From NCBI RefSeq assembly GCF_014712675.1, contig NZ_JACXSI010000012.1:124001-188000 (forward strand): DNA of 64,000 nt, read 5' to 3'. Positions 51,656 through 61,453 of the stretch are shown here, piece after piece; within the stretch, counting starts at the first letter, position 1, and every line of letters starts with the position of its first letter. Below the pieces are notes generated by a model, which was not told the DNA's origin, ran no database searches, and worked only from the letters and a program-made list of their open reading frames with translations. Both the position numbers and the translations under genes were made by a program. This stretch comes from Peribacillus faecalis (lineage in GTDB: Bacteria; Bacillota; Bacilli; Bacillales; DSM-1321).

Positions 51656-54600
51656 CTTTCGGAACTTGGAATGAAACACTCGTACCGACTGATAGCTCAC
51701 TTGAGATCGTCACTCCTTGACCAAACAGTTGCTTCAATCTATTGTCCGTATTCAGCAAGCCGATTCCTCGGTCTTGTTCCGATTTCTTTTTCAGAAGATG
51801 ATTTAAACTGTCATCCGCTATTCCAATACCATCGTCAATTATTGAAATCTTCACCCATTCCCCATAATCGATTGCTTCAATCTTCACCGTTCCACCTTGT
51901 GGACGCTTTAGTACTCCATGTTTGATTGCATTTTCTGTCAAAGTTTGGATTGCAAGAGGCGGAACTTGCACATCCAGCTTTTCATCGATGTTCCATTCAA
52001 TATTTAAACGACTGCCAAAACGAGCCTGTTCAATATATATATAAGAACGAACAAGTTCAAGCTCCTCTTGAAGCGGAATAAGCTTATTCAAATTTCTCCC
52101 GTCAAAGCTTGTACGTAAATATTTGCCGAACTCATGCAATAAGGTAATCATTTTCGATGAATCAATATCACTGAGCGCTGCAATTGTATTTAATGTGTTA
52201 TATAGGAAGTGCGGTTCTATTTGAGCCTGCAGCCATGCCGATTCCATCCTAATTCTTTCCGAAATTGAATCTTTCAAGAATGTCAGCGCCTGAACACGTG
52301 CAACGAGCTCCATTTTATCAACCGGTTTCGCTACATAATCATTCGCTCCGGCAAGAAACCCGCTCTGTACATCCTCCGGCCTTCTTCGCGCCGTCAGCAG
52401 CAAAATCGGCAACTCGGTAATAGAGTAGCGCTCTCTTATTTTCATAGTCAGCTCATAGCCGGACATATTTGGCATCATCACATCTGATATAACTAAATCC
52501 CACTTCCCCTTATTTAATAGCTTCAACGCTTCTTTACCGCTTGACGATGTGGATATATCATATTGTCCAGAAAGAATTTGTTTCATGATTTTTAAGTTAA
52601 CAGGGTCATCATCTACTATAAAGATGCGTGCTCTCTCTCCATGCATTGTCACCGCAGTTTCCATCTCAGCAACACGATCCGGCAATCTGAAATCGACTAT
52701 GTTTTCTTCAGCAACCGTTCTTTCTTCCTCATTCGCGAGCGGAAGTGTAAATATAAATGAGGAGCCTTGATTTACAACAGATTGTACAGTAATGGTGCCA
52801 CCGTGAAGTTCCACTAACTCCTTGCAAATACTAAGACCTAGCCCAAGCCCTTCTGCCAAATTTGAGTTTTGAGTGCCACCTTGTTCATACGGCTGAAAAA
52901 TCTTTTTAATTGATTTAGCATCAATGCCAATCCCTTCATCTTTTACCGTAATGACGGCTTGTTTCTTTCGGACTTCAGAAGTAATCATAATCGTCCCTTC
53001 TTCCGTGAACTTCAGCGCATTGTGCAGCAAGTTGAATAATATTTGCAGAAGCCGATTCTCATCTGCTTTCACATTCGGAAATCCCTCCGGAATATCACAG
53101 AAAAACTCTATTTTTTTCCCTTCCTTCATAAATCGAAGCATATCAAGCACACCTGAAACAACCGACGCCAGGTGAATGCTTCTCAATTTCAATTGAATTC
53201 TCCCTTCTTTTATGTTGGAGAGATCGATCAATTCATTCAGAAGCATCGACATCCGTTTGGCAACTGTAACAAGAAGCTGCAGATTCGCTTTTGTATCATA
53301 ATCTAAGTTTTTATTTTCTTCATCGATAATTTCCTGTGCCATATTAATGATTCCATGAAGCGGATTGCGCAGTTCATGGGATGTGTGAACTAAAAATTCA
53401 TCCTTCCTTTTGTCAATTTGCTCCATTTTCTCAGCATACTGCCGATTATCCTCAGATACATGAAAGAAATATTTAAACCAATAAACAGCAAATAAAATGA
53501 CAGCCACAATCAATTCAAGAGGCAAGTACGGATAATTCGATATGTTCAGCCATCCCGTATTTTTCAAGATACCCCACACTGAACTTGACCCGATACTCAC
53601 GATCAGCAAGAACAAAAAAATCGTACCTCTCTTGCCTGATAGAACCATCTTTACAGTAACAAAAGAAATTACAATTGCCGGAAATATAAAAATAGCGAGT
53701 AGAAATAGCCTCATATTATACAGTGTTACGTCAAGAGGCATGACAAAAATGCTCACACTATATAATGTGCAAAATAATGTATAGCTGATTAAAATTTTTT
53801 GTTTCAATATTACGCTTCTAAAGCTATGCACTAAAAAAAGTGATGCTGTTATATACGCAAGAAGAATAATGACCGTCCAGTGCTCGTACGTTAAAGACGG
53901 AAACATATAGTACAAAATCTTATTATCATCGGCAATTGTCGCTATTGCTATGCTGAAAAATGATAACGCTAAAAACAGTACTTCTTTCCTTCTTTTGAAA
54001 ACAAAATAAATAAAGAGAGAGTAAATACCATGCAGCAAAAACACAACAGCTGCTACAATTTGCAAAGAATAGCCAAGAAATTGGTCCCTTACAATTGTTC
54101 CACTAGAACCTAATACAATTGATTCTTTAATGCCACCATATCTCGGATCAATAAAATTAGCTACCTGAACGGCAATCTCAATTTGATTGGATGTACTTTC
54201 AAATTCAATCTGAAACGGCTTATTATCTGGCATAAAACCGTCCGCTGATTCTGAGAGGCTTCCCCTTTCCGTTACTAACTCGCCATTTATAAAAACTTTC
54301 GAAGACGTACTTAAATCCTTGAAGTACATACTATAAGTTTGCTCACTATCATCATCCAACAAGATTAATAGACGATATGTACCATAGCCAAAATAATTCT
54401 GATTTCTTTCTTCTTTGCTCCATAATCCCGGAACTGTCAGATAGACCGGCTCAGAATCAGCCGTTTTGCCAGACTCTATAAATTTCTCATCATAAAAGCT
54501 CCATTCTCCATCCAATGGTACTGATTTACTTCCCAATACATCAACGCCGCGCAGATCAAGAACACCTGCTTCGGCATGTGGAAACTCCGATTTTGAGTGA

Positions 54601-54728
54601 TACATTATCCAACTTAAACGAAGTCCGGTAATGATGATTAAAAACACACCTGTAATAAGTATTAATTTTCTTTTTTCCATAATACTTTCTTTAATTCGAC
54701 ATTTATCTACAAAACCCTCTATCCTCAT
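51651..54728 (-). CDS. Hybrid sensor histidine kinase (7TMR-DISM, HisKA, REC, second kinase module)
   Basis: About 1025 residues. Order: membrane anchor; extracellular 7TMR-DISM carbohydrate-binding-like domain (about 60-210); seven-helix membrane domain (about 220-420); HisKA with HTSHELRNPLHGI; HATPase (GLGLSICKELVELHGG); receiver (ISDVMMPNMSGYEL); then a second, LytS-type kinase unit (QIEPHFLYNTLNTIAAL) with its own HATPase (ALTENAIKHG-like TLTENAIKHGV). ATG at 54728 with TGAGGT upstream; ATG 54680 is possible. Two kinase units in one chain suggest two outputs. Partners: the SARP-type regulator and the GGDEF-like protein. Confidence 0.87.
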   Translation of the reverse strand: MRIEGFVDKCRIKESIMEKRKLILITGVFLIIITGLRLSWIMYHSKSEFPHAEAGVLDLRGVDVLGSKSVPLDGEWSFYDEKFIESGKTADSEPVYLTVPGLWSKEERNQNYFGYGTYRLLILLDDDSEQTYSMYFKDLSTSSKVFINGELVTERGSLSESADGFMPDNKPFQIEFESTSNQIEIAVQVANFIDPRYGGIKESIVLGSSGTIVRDQFLGYSLQIVAAVVFLLHGIYSLFIYFVFKRRKEVLFLALSFFSIAIATIADDNKILYYMFPSLTYEHWTVIILLAYITASLFLVHSFRSVILKQKILISYTLFCTLYSVSIFVMPLDVTLYNMRLFLLAIFIFPAIVISFVTVKMVLSGKRGTIFLFLLIVSIGSSSVWGILKNTGWLNISNYPYLPLELIVAVILFAVYWFKYFFHVSEDNRQYAEKMEQIDKRKDEFLVHTSHELRNPLHGIINMAQEIIDEENKNLDYDTKANLQLLVTVAKRMSMLLNELIDLSNIKEGRIQLKLRSIHLASVVSGVLDMLRFMKEGKKIEFFCDIPEGFPNVKADENRLLQILFNLLHNALKFTEEGTIMITSEVRKKQAVITVKDEGIGIDAKSIKKIFQPYEQGGTQNSNLAEGLGLGLSICKELVELHGGTITVQSVVNQGSSFIFTLPLANEEERTVAEENIVDFRLPDRVAEMETAVTMHGERARIFIVDDDPVNLKIMKQILSGQYDISTSSSGKEALKLLNKGKWDLVISDVMMPNMSGYELTMKIRERYSITELPILLLTARRRPEDVQSGFLAGANDYVAKPVDKMELVARVQALTFLKDSISERIRMESAWLQAQIEPHFLYNTLNTIAALSDIDSSKMITLLHEFGKYLRTSFDGRNLNKLIPLQEELELVRSYIYIEQARFGSRLNIEWNIDEKLDVQVPPLAIQTLTENAIKHGVLKRPQGGTVKIEAIDYGEWVKISIIDDGIGIADDSLNHLLKKKSEQDRGIGLLNTDNRLKQLFGQGVTISSELSVGTSVSFQVPKE

Positions 54729-54744
54729 AGTACGACCTCATGAA

Positions 54745-55293
54745 TTATTCATTATACTTCATCACTTTCATTTGAGAAGGTCCTTTTTGCAAAGCTTCCT
54801 CTAAATGGGTTTTTCCAACTTCAAAAATCTTTTCCATATCCATTTCAGCACTTACAGTTTCAATAATGCATCCTGACAAATACAAGCAAATATTTGCATT
54901 CTGACCATCCGAGATCAAGGGAGTATTTTGAAACAGGTTCTCTAAAAATAATACCGCCTCTTGAATCGTTGATTTCGGAACCAACAATACCCATATATGC
55001 TTTGTCGGCAGGCGAAATATTAAATTAGAACTTCCTTTTTCCTGTACCAGATATTTATGCATCTCCATCAAACCATCCTTCATCACATCGACCCCATATC
55101 GGTGGACGAGCTCATCAAAAGCATGAATAGAAACTAAAATAAATGTAAACGGTACATTCGATTGTTTATAACTAATTTGCATAAAGTGATAATATTTCCG
55201 TAATTGCTCTGCTTCCCGCAATAATTCCAGGTCGATCAAATCCTGCTCCCAATCGTCCCTGGGAAGTAGCCTACTTTTTTCAAACACGTACAT
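54745..55293 (-). CDS. Degenerate GGDEF-like protein
   Basis: 182 residues, 16 bases upstream of the hybrid kinase. The fold reads as a diguanylate cyclase core (NVPFTFILVSIHAFDELVHRYG in place of the VDhDhFKxhND strand; LIFRLPTKHIWVLLVPKS in place of the RxGGDEF strand; central DxxH missing). The GGDEF residues and metal Asp are replaced, so it should be enzymatically inactive, perhaps a sensor or scaffold for the kinase. Confidence 0.6.
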   Translation of the reverse strand: MYVFEKSRLLPRDDWEQDLIDLELLREAEQLRKYYHFMQISYKQSNVPFTFILVSIHAFDELVHRYGVDVMKDGLMEMHKYLVQEKGSSNLIFRLPTKHIWVLLVPKSTIQEAVLFLENLFQNTPLISDGQNANICLYLSGCIIETVSAEMDMEKIFEVGKTHLEEALQKGPSQMKVMKYNE

Positions 55294-55372
55294 AATCCTC
55301 CTTGCCCATATTCAATGTTATAGTCTACTAGCTTGCGCTTACATAATTCTTAAAGAGAAACCGGCACAAAAA

Positions 55373-55414
55373 AAAGAGCACTTTCAAAGTACAGATCACT
55401 TAAAAAATGCTCTT
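55373..55414 (-). terminator. Terminator downstream of small membrane gene
   Basis: AAGAGCA (55374-55380) and TGCTCTT (55408-55414). Long loop; on the minus strand it is followed by TTTTTTTT. Confidence 0.55.
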
Positions 55415-55546
55415 CTCTATAAAACGCTAGTTACAGCTGTTTCTAGCTTTTCTTTCACAACATCATCTATAAATGACTGTATGTTTTTAGGTAGTATAAA
55501 CCTTTACTTCTCCATTAATAGACTGTGAGAGAAGCATACAAAACAA

Positions 55547-55711
55547 CTAACTATAAATGACGATAAACCCTAAACAAATAATACATACCGCATATAAAAA
55601 TAGAGCGATTACCTTATTGCTTTTAGGCGAATCCTTTACTCGATATATCGAATAAAAATTATAAGAAACAATCGAAAATATGATAAAGGTTATAATATTA
55701 ATTGGATTCAA
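55547..55711 (-). CDS. Small two-helix membrane protein (54 residues)
   Basis: TTG start with GGGGGA six bases upstream. Two hydrophobic segments (INIITFIIFSIVSYNFY and ALFLYAVCIICLGFIVIY) flank a basic loop (RVKDSPKSNK), so both ends lie outside or both inside. The reading is short but shows good ribosome spacing and a clean stop. Not recognised. Confidence 0.55.
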   Translation of the reverse strand: MNPINIITFIIFSIVSYNFYSIYRVKDSPKSNKVIALFLYAVCIICLGFIVIYS

Positions 55712-55792
55712 CGCAAGTCCCCCTTAATAAACAAACTGCCCATCCTTAGTTGCAACTATATTACCATATATAACAATCAATAGGATGAACAA

Positions 55793-55830
55793 ACAAAAAC
55801 ACACCCTCCGCCTAAACGAATAGGTGTGTA
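55793..55830 (-). terminator. Terminator of the proline catabolic operon
   Basis: ACACACC(C)T/AGGTGTGT; followed on the minus strand by TTTTTGTTTG. Confidence 0.7.
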
Positions 55831-55869
55831 ACTTCCTAAAATTCTTATAGATACATAGGCTACAATGTT

Positions 55870-56784
55870 CTACTTCGAAAAAAATCCTTTCAAGGCAAAT
55901 GCAACATTTTGCGGTCGTTCCGCGAGACGCCTCATATAATAGCCGAACCAGTCGTCACCAAACGGCACATATACCCGCATTGTAAAGCCTTCCTCCGCTA
56001 ACTGTCTCTGCAACTCCGTTCTGAATCCATACAGCATTTGAAACTCGAACTGACTACGTGAGATGTTTTGTTCCGCAACGAGCGACTTCACTTTCGCAAT
56101 AATTTCATGATCATGGGTGGCAATAGCTGTGTAACTCCCACTCAGTAAATGCAGATTAATAATATTGATGAAGTTTTCGTCTATTTCTTTTTTATCCTGA
56201 AAGGCGACTTCAGCTGATTCCTTATATGCCCCCTTCACGAGGCGAAGCGGAACATCCTCAAAATCGATTACGTCCTGCTGTGAGCGATACAAATATGCCT
56301 GAATGACGGTACCGACTTGTTGATAAGTCTTGCGGAGCTCCTTTAAAATATCGAGCGTCATTTGGCAATGGCTGTAATCCTCCATATCAATCGTGACAAA
56401 TTGATTCGTTTGCTTTGCCGTTTCCATAATCGTCACCATATTTTCGAGACAGAACTGCTCGCTCAAATCCAAGCCCAATTGAGTCAGCTTCACCGATAAT
56501 TGGCTCTCTACTCCGCTTTCGGCTATTGCTTCCAACGTCTTCACATTGCAGACTGTAGCTTCAATTGCTTCCTTTCTACTGGTGACAAACTCCCCTAAAT
56601 GGTCCAGCGTGCATATTAGACCTTGTTCATTTAACCGTCGGACTTGCCCCATCGCTTCATCAATGGAGGTACCTGCTACTACTTGAGAAGCACCCAATTG
56701 AAGGCCCCATCTTTTCGCTGCCTTATTTAACGTTTTATTTTTGGATGCAAACATAAATACATTTTTAGAAACTTGAGACAGCAT
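55870..56784 (-). CDS. putB: Proline dehydrogenase
   Basis: About 304 residues from the ATG at 56784. FAD-binding TIM barrel: TLDHLGEF, LSVKLTQLG, VTIDMEDYSHCQMTLDI, VIQAYLYRSQ, RLVKGAYKE, ATHDHEII, FQMLYGFRTELQ, RVYVPFGDDWFGYYMRRLAERP. Oxidises proline to pyrroline-5-carboxylate at the membrane. It follows the next pathway enzyme gene by 11 bases. B. subtilis calls it putB (fadM). Confidence 0.93.
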   Translation of the reverse strand: MLSQVSKNVFMFASKNKTLNKAAKRWGLQLGASQVVAGTSIDEAMGQVRRLNEQGLICTLDHLGEFVTSRKEAIEATVCNVKTLEAIAESGVESQLSVKLTQLGLDLSEQFCLENMVTIMETAKQTNQFVTIDMEDYSHCQMTLDILKELRKTYQQVGTVIQAYLYRSQQDVIDFEDVPLRLVKGAYKESAEVAFQDKKEIDENFINIINLHLLSGSYTAIATHDHEIIAKVKSLVAEQNISRSQFEFQMLYGFRTELQRQLAEEGFTMRVYVPFGDDWFGYYMRRLAERPQNVAFALKGFFSK

Positions 56785-56795
56785 TTTCACCACCC

Positions 56796-58343
56796 CTAGA
56801 AAGATTCACTTATAGTTTTAGCTTGCATATGAAGAACTAAATAATCGGGACCGCCTGCCTTGGAATCGGTACCGGACATATTAAAACCGCCAAATGGCTG
56901 ATAACCGACAATTGCCCCTGTACAGCCGCGATTGAAATAAAGATTACCGACATGGAATTCTGCTTTCGCCCGTTTCATATGCGCGCGATTTTTCGTAATT
57001 AAAGCACCTGTCAGCCCGTAATCCGTATTGTTGGCAATCTCCATCATATGGTCAAAATCTTTTGCCTGGCAGATCGCTAAAACCGGGCCAAAAATTTCTT
57101 CCTGCATAAGTCTTGCATTCTCAGCAATGTCCGCAAATATCGTCGGCTCGATGAAATAACCTTCTTCCTGATTGCCATTGCCTCCGGTAAGCAACTTGCC
57201 TTCCTCTTTGCCAATCTCGATATATCTCATAATCTTATTGTAAGAAGCTTGATCAATGACCGGGCCCATAAATGTTTGCCCATTTTCAGGGTTACCGACA
57301 ATCAATTCCTTCGTCAAAGTAACTACCCTTGCGACAACCTCTCCGTATACATCTTGATGGATAACAGCGCGCGAACCGGCCGAGCATTTTTGTCCGGAAT
57401 ATCCAAAAGCGGATGCGACAATCGATGTTGCTGCCAAGTCTAGATCAGCATCGCAATTTACGAGAATCGTGTCTTTTCCCCCCATTTCTGCAATTACCCG
57501 CTTCAGCCATATTTGCCCGGCTTGAACCTTCGCTGCTTTTTCATAAATACGGCAGCCTACCTCACGCGAACCAGTGAAAGAGACGAAGCGTGTTTTCGGA
57601 TGCTCCACCAAGTAATCTCCAATCTCCGCTCCGCTTCCCGGCAAATAATTAAGTACGCCATCCGGCAAGCCCGCTTCCTCCATAACTTCCACAAATTTTG
57701 CCGCAACAACAGGTGTGCTGTTGGCCGGTTTCAGAATAATCGTATTGCCTGCTACAATCGCTGACGCAGCCGTTCCTGACATAATCGCGAGCGGAAAATT
57801 AAATGGCGAAATAATAATCCCGACACCGAGCGGAATATACTCATACTGATTTCTTTCTCTATCTCTGCTCTCTACAGGCACACCTTGGCTCAGCAAGAGC
57901 ATTTGACGAGCATAGTATTCAAGAAAATCGATTGCTTCTGCCGTATCCGCGTCCGCTTCCTTCCACGGCTTACCTGCCTCCTTCACTAAATATCCGGAAA
58001 ACTCATGCTTGCGGTCACGAATAATGGCCGCTGCACGCAACAAAACAGCTGCACGTTCTTCTGCACGTTCTTTTTTCCAGCATTCGAATGCCAACAGTGC
58101 CGACCCCATCGCTTGTTTCGCCAATGCTTGGTCGGCTTTCGCTACCTTACCGATAATCTCTCTTTTGCGGGCCGGATTGACCGATAAAATCATTTGCTCT
58201 GTCATAATGCGTTCTCCGCCGATCACAAGCGGATATTGTTTCCCTAACTGGCTGTTCACCAGCTGTAATGCTTCCTCAAAAGCTGCTTTATTTTCCACTT
58301 TTGAAAAATCCGTAAAAGGTTCATGCCGGTATTCTCTCACCAT
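56796..58343 (-). CDS. putC: L-glutamate gamma-semialdehyde dehydrogenase
   Basis: 515 residues. Aldehyde dehydrogenase fold: [25 protein letters not shown], catalytic Glu in AEMGGKDTI, catalytic Cys in [39 protein letters not shown]. Oxidises the semialdehyde to glutamate. First gene of the operon (AGGGAGAG before the ATG) with a sigma-54 promoter about 40 bases upstream. Also called pruA or rocA. Confidence 0.93.
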   Translation of the reverse strand: MVREYRHEPFTDFSKVENKAAFEEALQLVNSQLGKQYPLVIGGERIMTEQMILSVNPARKREIIGKVAKADQALAKQAMGSALLAFECWKKERAEERAAVLLRAAAIIRDRKHEFSGYLVKEAGKPWKEADADTAEAIDFLEYYARQMLLLSQGVPVESRDRERNQYEYIPLGVGIIISPFNFPLAIMSGTAASAIVAGNTIILKPANSTPVVAAKFVEVMEEAGLPDGVLNYLPGSGAEIGDYLVEHPKTRFVSFTGSREVGCRIYEKAAKVQAGQIWLKRVIAEMGGKDTILVNCDADLDLAATSIVASAFGYSGQKCSAGSRAVIHQDVYGEVVARVVTLTKELIVGNPENGQTFMGPVIDQASYNKIMRYIEIGKEEGKLLTGGNGNQEEGYFIEPTIFADIAENARLMQEEIFGPVLAICQAKDFDHMMEIANNTDYGLTGALITKNRAHMKRAKAEFHVGNLYFNRGCTGAIVGYQPFGGFNMSGTDSKAGGPDYLVLHMQAKTISESF

Positions 58344-58383
58344 AAGCGCTCTCTCCCTTGCATAAATTCTTGCTTATTACTTC

Positions 58384-58399
58384 TGCAATTTTTATGCCA
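58384..58399 (-). promoter_or_regulatory. Sigma-54 promoter of the put operon
   Basis: Minus strand TGGCATAAAAATTGCA agrees with TGGCAYRNNNNTTGCW at all fixed positions. Expected start of transcription is near 58372, 30 bases before the ATG. Confidence 0.87.
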
Positions 58400-58510
58400 A
58401 ATGCTCCAATTGTATTCCAAAGCGGTTCATGGTTGATGATGTCTAATTTTATTTACACTCCCGAATTGAAATTGTATAATTTTTACAACAAGTTTTTAAG
58501 AGGTGATGGA

Positions 58511-60154
58511 ATGAAACATCTGCTGCCGTCACTGGATCAACTGATCGAAACGGACTTTTTAATAGTTGATCATCGTGACAATCCGCTCATTGATAGCAAT
58601 CCTGCCATTTTGGTCTTGAAAACAGAGCAGCATTATTTCAGCACTGCCGCTGCTTCCCCTCTAAATTGGCAAAAAACAATCGCTATTAATGATGAAAGCG
58701 ACTGGACCGATGTTATATGTACCGAATGCAAAATCATTCTCTATGAAAACAATCACCGACAAGTGACAGGCTATATAAAAAGCGCTACTTTAATGCACAC
58801 ACTCTTTTCCTGCTATCATCACTTACTTGCTTATTTTGAGACTACCTTAAAAACAATCGACCTCGCCCTTACGATCATCGACGACCATGAGAAAGTGGCC
58901 GTTTGGACAGATGGAGCCGAACAAATCTTTTCAATTCCAAGAGAGCATATCATCAGCAAGCCAGCCACCGATTTTTTCAATCCGGAAATGTTGCAGGTGT
59001 TAAAAACATTGCGCACTGGTAAATCCGTCATTAAGCATCAGCATCAGCCACGTGAAGATCTATTCGTTCTGATTAACGCCAATCCGATTATGCTTCAAGA
59101 CAAAATTATCGGCGCTGTCTCGGCAGAAACCGATATTACCGCCCAAATCAGACTGCTTCAGGAGCTTTTTCACATGACTAATAAAGTCGAACAGTTGCAC
59201 ATTAACCTCCAACCTAAAGAGGACCCTTTTTTGCGAATTAAAGGAACAAGTAAAGCAATTCAGCGCTGCAAAGACACAATTCAAAAAATATGCGCAACAA
59301 AAGCGACAGTCTTGATTTCAGGAGAAAGCGGCACAGGCAAGGAATTGTTTGCGAGAGCTATTCATGATTGCAGCAAGCAACGAAACGAACCGTTTATTGC
59401 GATAAATTGCGGGGCAATTCCTCCAAACTTGTTTGAAAGCGAGCTGTTCGGCTATGAGGGTGGAGCTTTTTCTGGCGCTGACCCTAAGGGCAAAAAAGGT
59501 AAGTTTGAACTAGCTGGCAATGGGACTTTATTTTTAGACGAGATTGCGGAAATGCCACTTGATATGCAAGTGAAACTGCTGCGTGTTTTGCAGGAAAAGT
59601 CGTTTTTCCGTATTGGCGGAACAAAGCTACTTTCAGCAAATTGCCGTATTATTGCCGCCACCAATCGTAATTTAGAGGTTATGCTGCAGAAGGAAACATT
59701 CAGGGAAGACCTTTATTACCGCCTAAATGTTTTATCTTTGGAAATTCCGCCATTGCGGGACCGAAAAGAGGATATCTTCGAATTGATTCAATCATTTTTG
59801 CATGAATTTTCTCTGCTTCATCAATGTCCAATTCATTCGTTTCCATATGAAGTGCTTCAGACACTAATTCAGTATGATTGGCCTGGAAACATTCGCGAGC
59901 TTCGCAATATCATTGAGCGCCTCGTCATTTTGGCTTCGGATGGCATCATCCAGCTCGAGCACTTGCCGGCATCAATCTATCAAACAACACTGCCGGATGC
60001 TCCGCTTTCTTTACAGGAGCAAGTTGACCGATATGAGAAAGTCCTACTCCTAGAAGCACTCCGGCTTGAAAATGGCAATAAAAGTGCCCTAGCCAAACGA
60101 CTAGGGCTCTCAAGAGCAACTCTTTACAATAAAATGAAACGATTAGGTATTTAA
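58511..60154 (+). CDS. Sigma-54-dependent transcriptional activator of proline catabolism
   Basis: About 547 residues from the ATG at 58511 (AGAGGTGATG upstream). An N-terminal PAS-like sensor region (about 60-230), then an AAA+ domain: Walker A GESGTGKELF, GAFSGADPKG (the loop contacting sigma-54, GAFTGA with T to S), Walker B GTLFLDEIAEM, and a Fis-type HTH (NKSALAKRLGLSRATLYNKMKR). RocR/NtrC class without a receiver. Divergent from the put operon, whose promoter is sigma-54-type, so it is the likely activator. Effector probably proline. Confidence 0.9.
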   Translation: MKHLLPSLDQLIETDFLIVDHRDNPLIDSNPAILVLKTEQHYFSTAAASPLNWQKTIAINDESDWTDVICTECKIILYENNHRQVTGYIKSATLMHTLFSCYHHLLAYFETTLKTIDLALTIIDDHEKVAVWTDGAEQIFSIPREHIISKPATDFFNPEMLQVLKTLRTGKSVIKHQHQPREDLFVLINANPIMLQDKIIGAVSAETDITAQIRLLQELFHMTNKVEQLHINLQPKEDPFLRIKGTSKAIQRCKDTIQKICATKATVLISGESGTGKELFARAIHDCSKQRNEPFIAINCGAIPPNLFESELFGYEGGAFSGADPKGKKGKFELAGNGTLFLDEIAEMPLDMQVKLLRVLQEKSFFRIGGTKLLSANCRIIAATNRNLEVMLQKETFREDLYYRLNVLSLEIPPLRDRKEDIFELIQSFLHEFSLLHQCPIHSFPYEVLQTLIQYDWPGNIRELRNIIERLVILASDGIIQLEHLPASIYQTTLPDAPLSLQEQVDRYEKVLLLEALRLENGNKSALAKRLGLSRATLYNKMKRLGI

Positions 60155-60158
60155 AGCT

Positions 60159-61319
60159 TCATTGAATTTCTGTCTCCGGAATTCCTTTCTTCTTCAGACG
60201 TTTAGCAACACCATCGCGAATGATTGTGTAAATAACGGCGAAGAGCGGAACAGCGACCATCATGCCAATAATACCGGATATGCTCGCGCCTACCAATACA
60301 GCAAGCAAAACCCACATGCTTGGTAACCCTATTGAGCTTCCGACAACCTTCGGATAAATAAAGTTTCCTTCAATCCGTTGAAGCACAATAATGAAAACAA
60401 TGAACCATAGCGCCTGCATCGGATTTTCCATCAGAATAAGAAACGCCCCAATAGTTGTACCGATAAAAGCGCCGAACACCGGTATCAGTGCTGTAAACCC
60501 AACTAACGAGCCGATTACGAGCGCATGCGGCATTGATAATATTTTCATTCCTATAAAACAAAGCACGCCGATAATGATAGCCTCTGTAAATTGTCCCGTA
60601 ACAAAGCGAGAGAAAATTCGATTTGATATTTGTGAAACATAAACGATGTAATTCACCTTATTGATTGGTAAGTATGCATACATCATCTGCTTCACCTGAC
60701 TGAACAGCTTCTCCTTTTGTAACAAAATGTATATAGCAAAAATAAAGCCGGTTACAATATTGAAAATTCCTGAGAAAATCGATCCGGTAATATCGATAAT
60801 CCGTTCAAAAAAGTTACTGCTTTCCATACTGGTGAATTGATTGATCCAACCCATTATTTTTTCCCAATCAATATTCCATTTGGGCAATTTAATGCCATAC
60901 GAGCTAAGCCAGACGCTTAACTGGTCATTCCAAATCGTCAGCTGGTGCATATAGCTCGGCATCTGATCTTTCGCGAGATTATATGTCCTTTTCAGCTCCG
61001 GAATGACTTGGAACAATAATATAAACACCGCTCCAATAATGACAGCAATCGTCAGCAGTAAACAGATCGATCTTCGCGACTTCATCCAAAACCTATATTT
61101 CTTTTTGTTCAACGGAGCAAACAAAACATTCTCAATCAACTTCAATAGAACGTTCAAAATAAAGGCAATAAAGAAGCCAATCAACAATGGAGATATAAGT
61201 CCAATTATCACTTTTAGTAAACCCACGACACGACTGATGTCTTGCAAAATCACCAATAAAATAATCGAACAAGCAATAATGAATAAAATGCTTTTTATAT
61301 TATGTTTGTTGAATTCCAT
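60159..61319 (-). CDS. AI-2E family transporter
   Basis: About 386 residues from the ATG at 61319 (GGAGGTTT upstream). Seven to eight membrane helices with the family signature LVGFTALIPVFGAFIGTTIG and FIVFIIVLQRIEGNFIYPKVVGSSIGL, PSMWVLLAVLVGASISGIIG, MMVAVPLFAVIYTI. Members include Na+/H+ antiporters and sporulation YtvI; not necessarily an AI-2 exporter. Converges with the sigma-54 activator, four bases apart. Confidence 0.85.
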   Translation of the reverse strand: MEFNKHNIKSILFIIACSIILLVILQDISRVVGLLKVIIGLISPLLIGFFIAFILNVLLKLIENVLFAPLNKKKYRFWMKSRRSICLLLTIAVIIGAVFILLFQVIPELKRTYNLAKDQMPSYMHQLTIWNDQLSVWLSSYGIKLPKWNIDWEKIMGWINQFTSMESSNFFERIIDITGSIFSGIFNIVTGFIFAIYILLQKEKLFSQVKQMMYAYLPINKVNYIVYVSQISNRIFSRFVTGQFTEAIIIGVLCFIGMKILSMPHALVIGSLVGFTALIPVFGAFIGTTIGAFLILMENPMQALWFIVFIIVLQRIEGNFIYPKVVGSSIGLPSMWVLLAVLVGASISGIIGMMVAVPLFAVIYTIIRDGVAKRLKKKGIPETEIQ

Positions 61320-61453
61320 AGACAAACCTCCAATCAGCTCTCACTTAGAATAACCGCTTATTAAAAACGTATCACAGAAAAGTTAGCGAGAAACTTTCCC
61401 CTCGCGCAAATTCATGAGACTGACAAGAAAGTCACACACTCCAAACAAACTAA

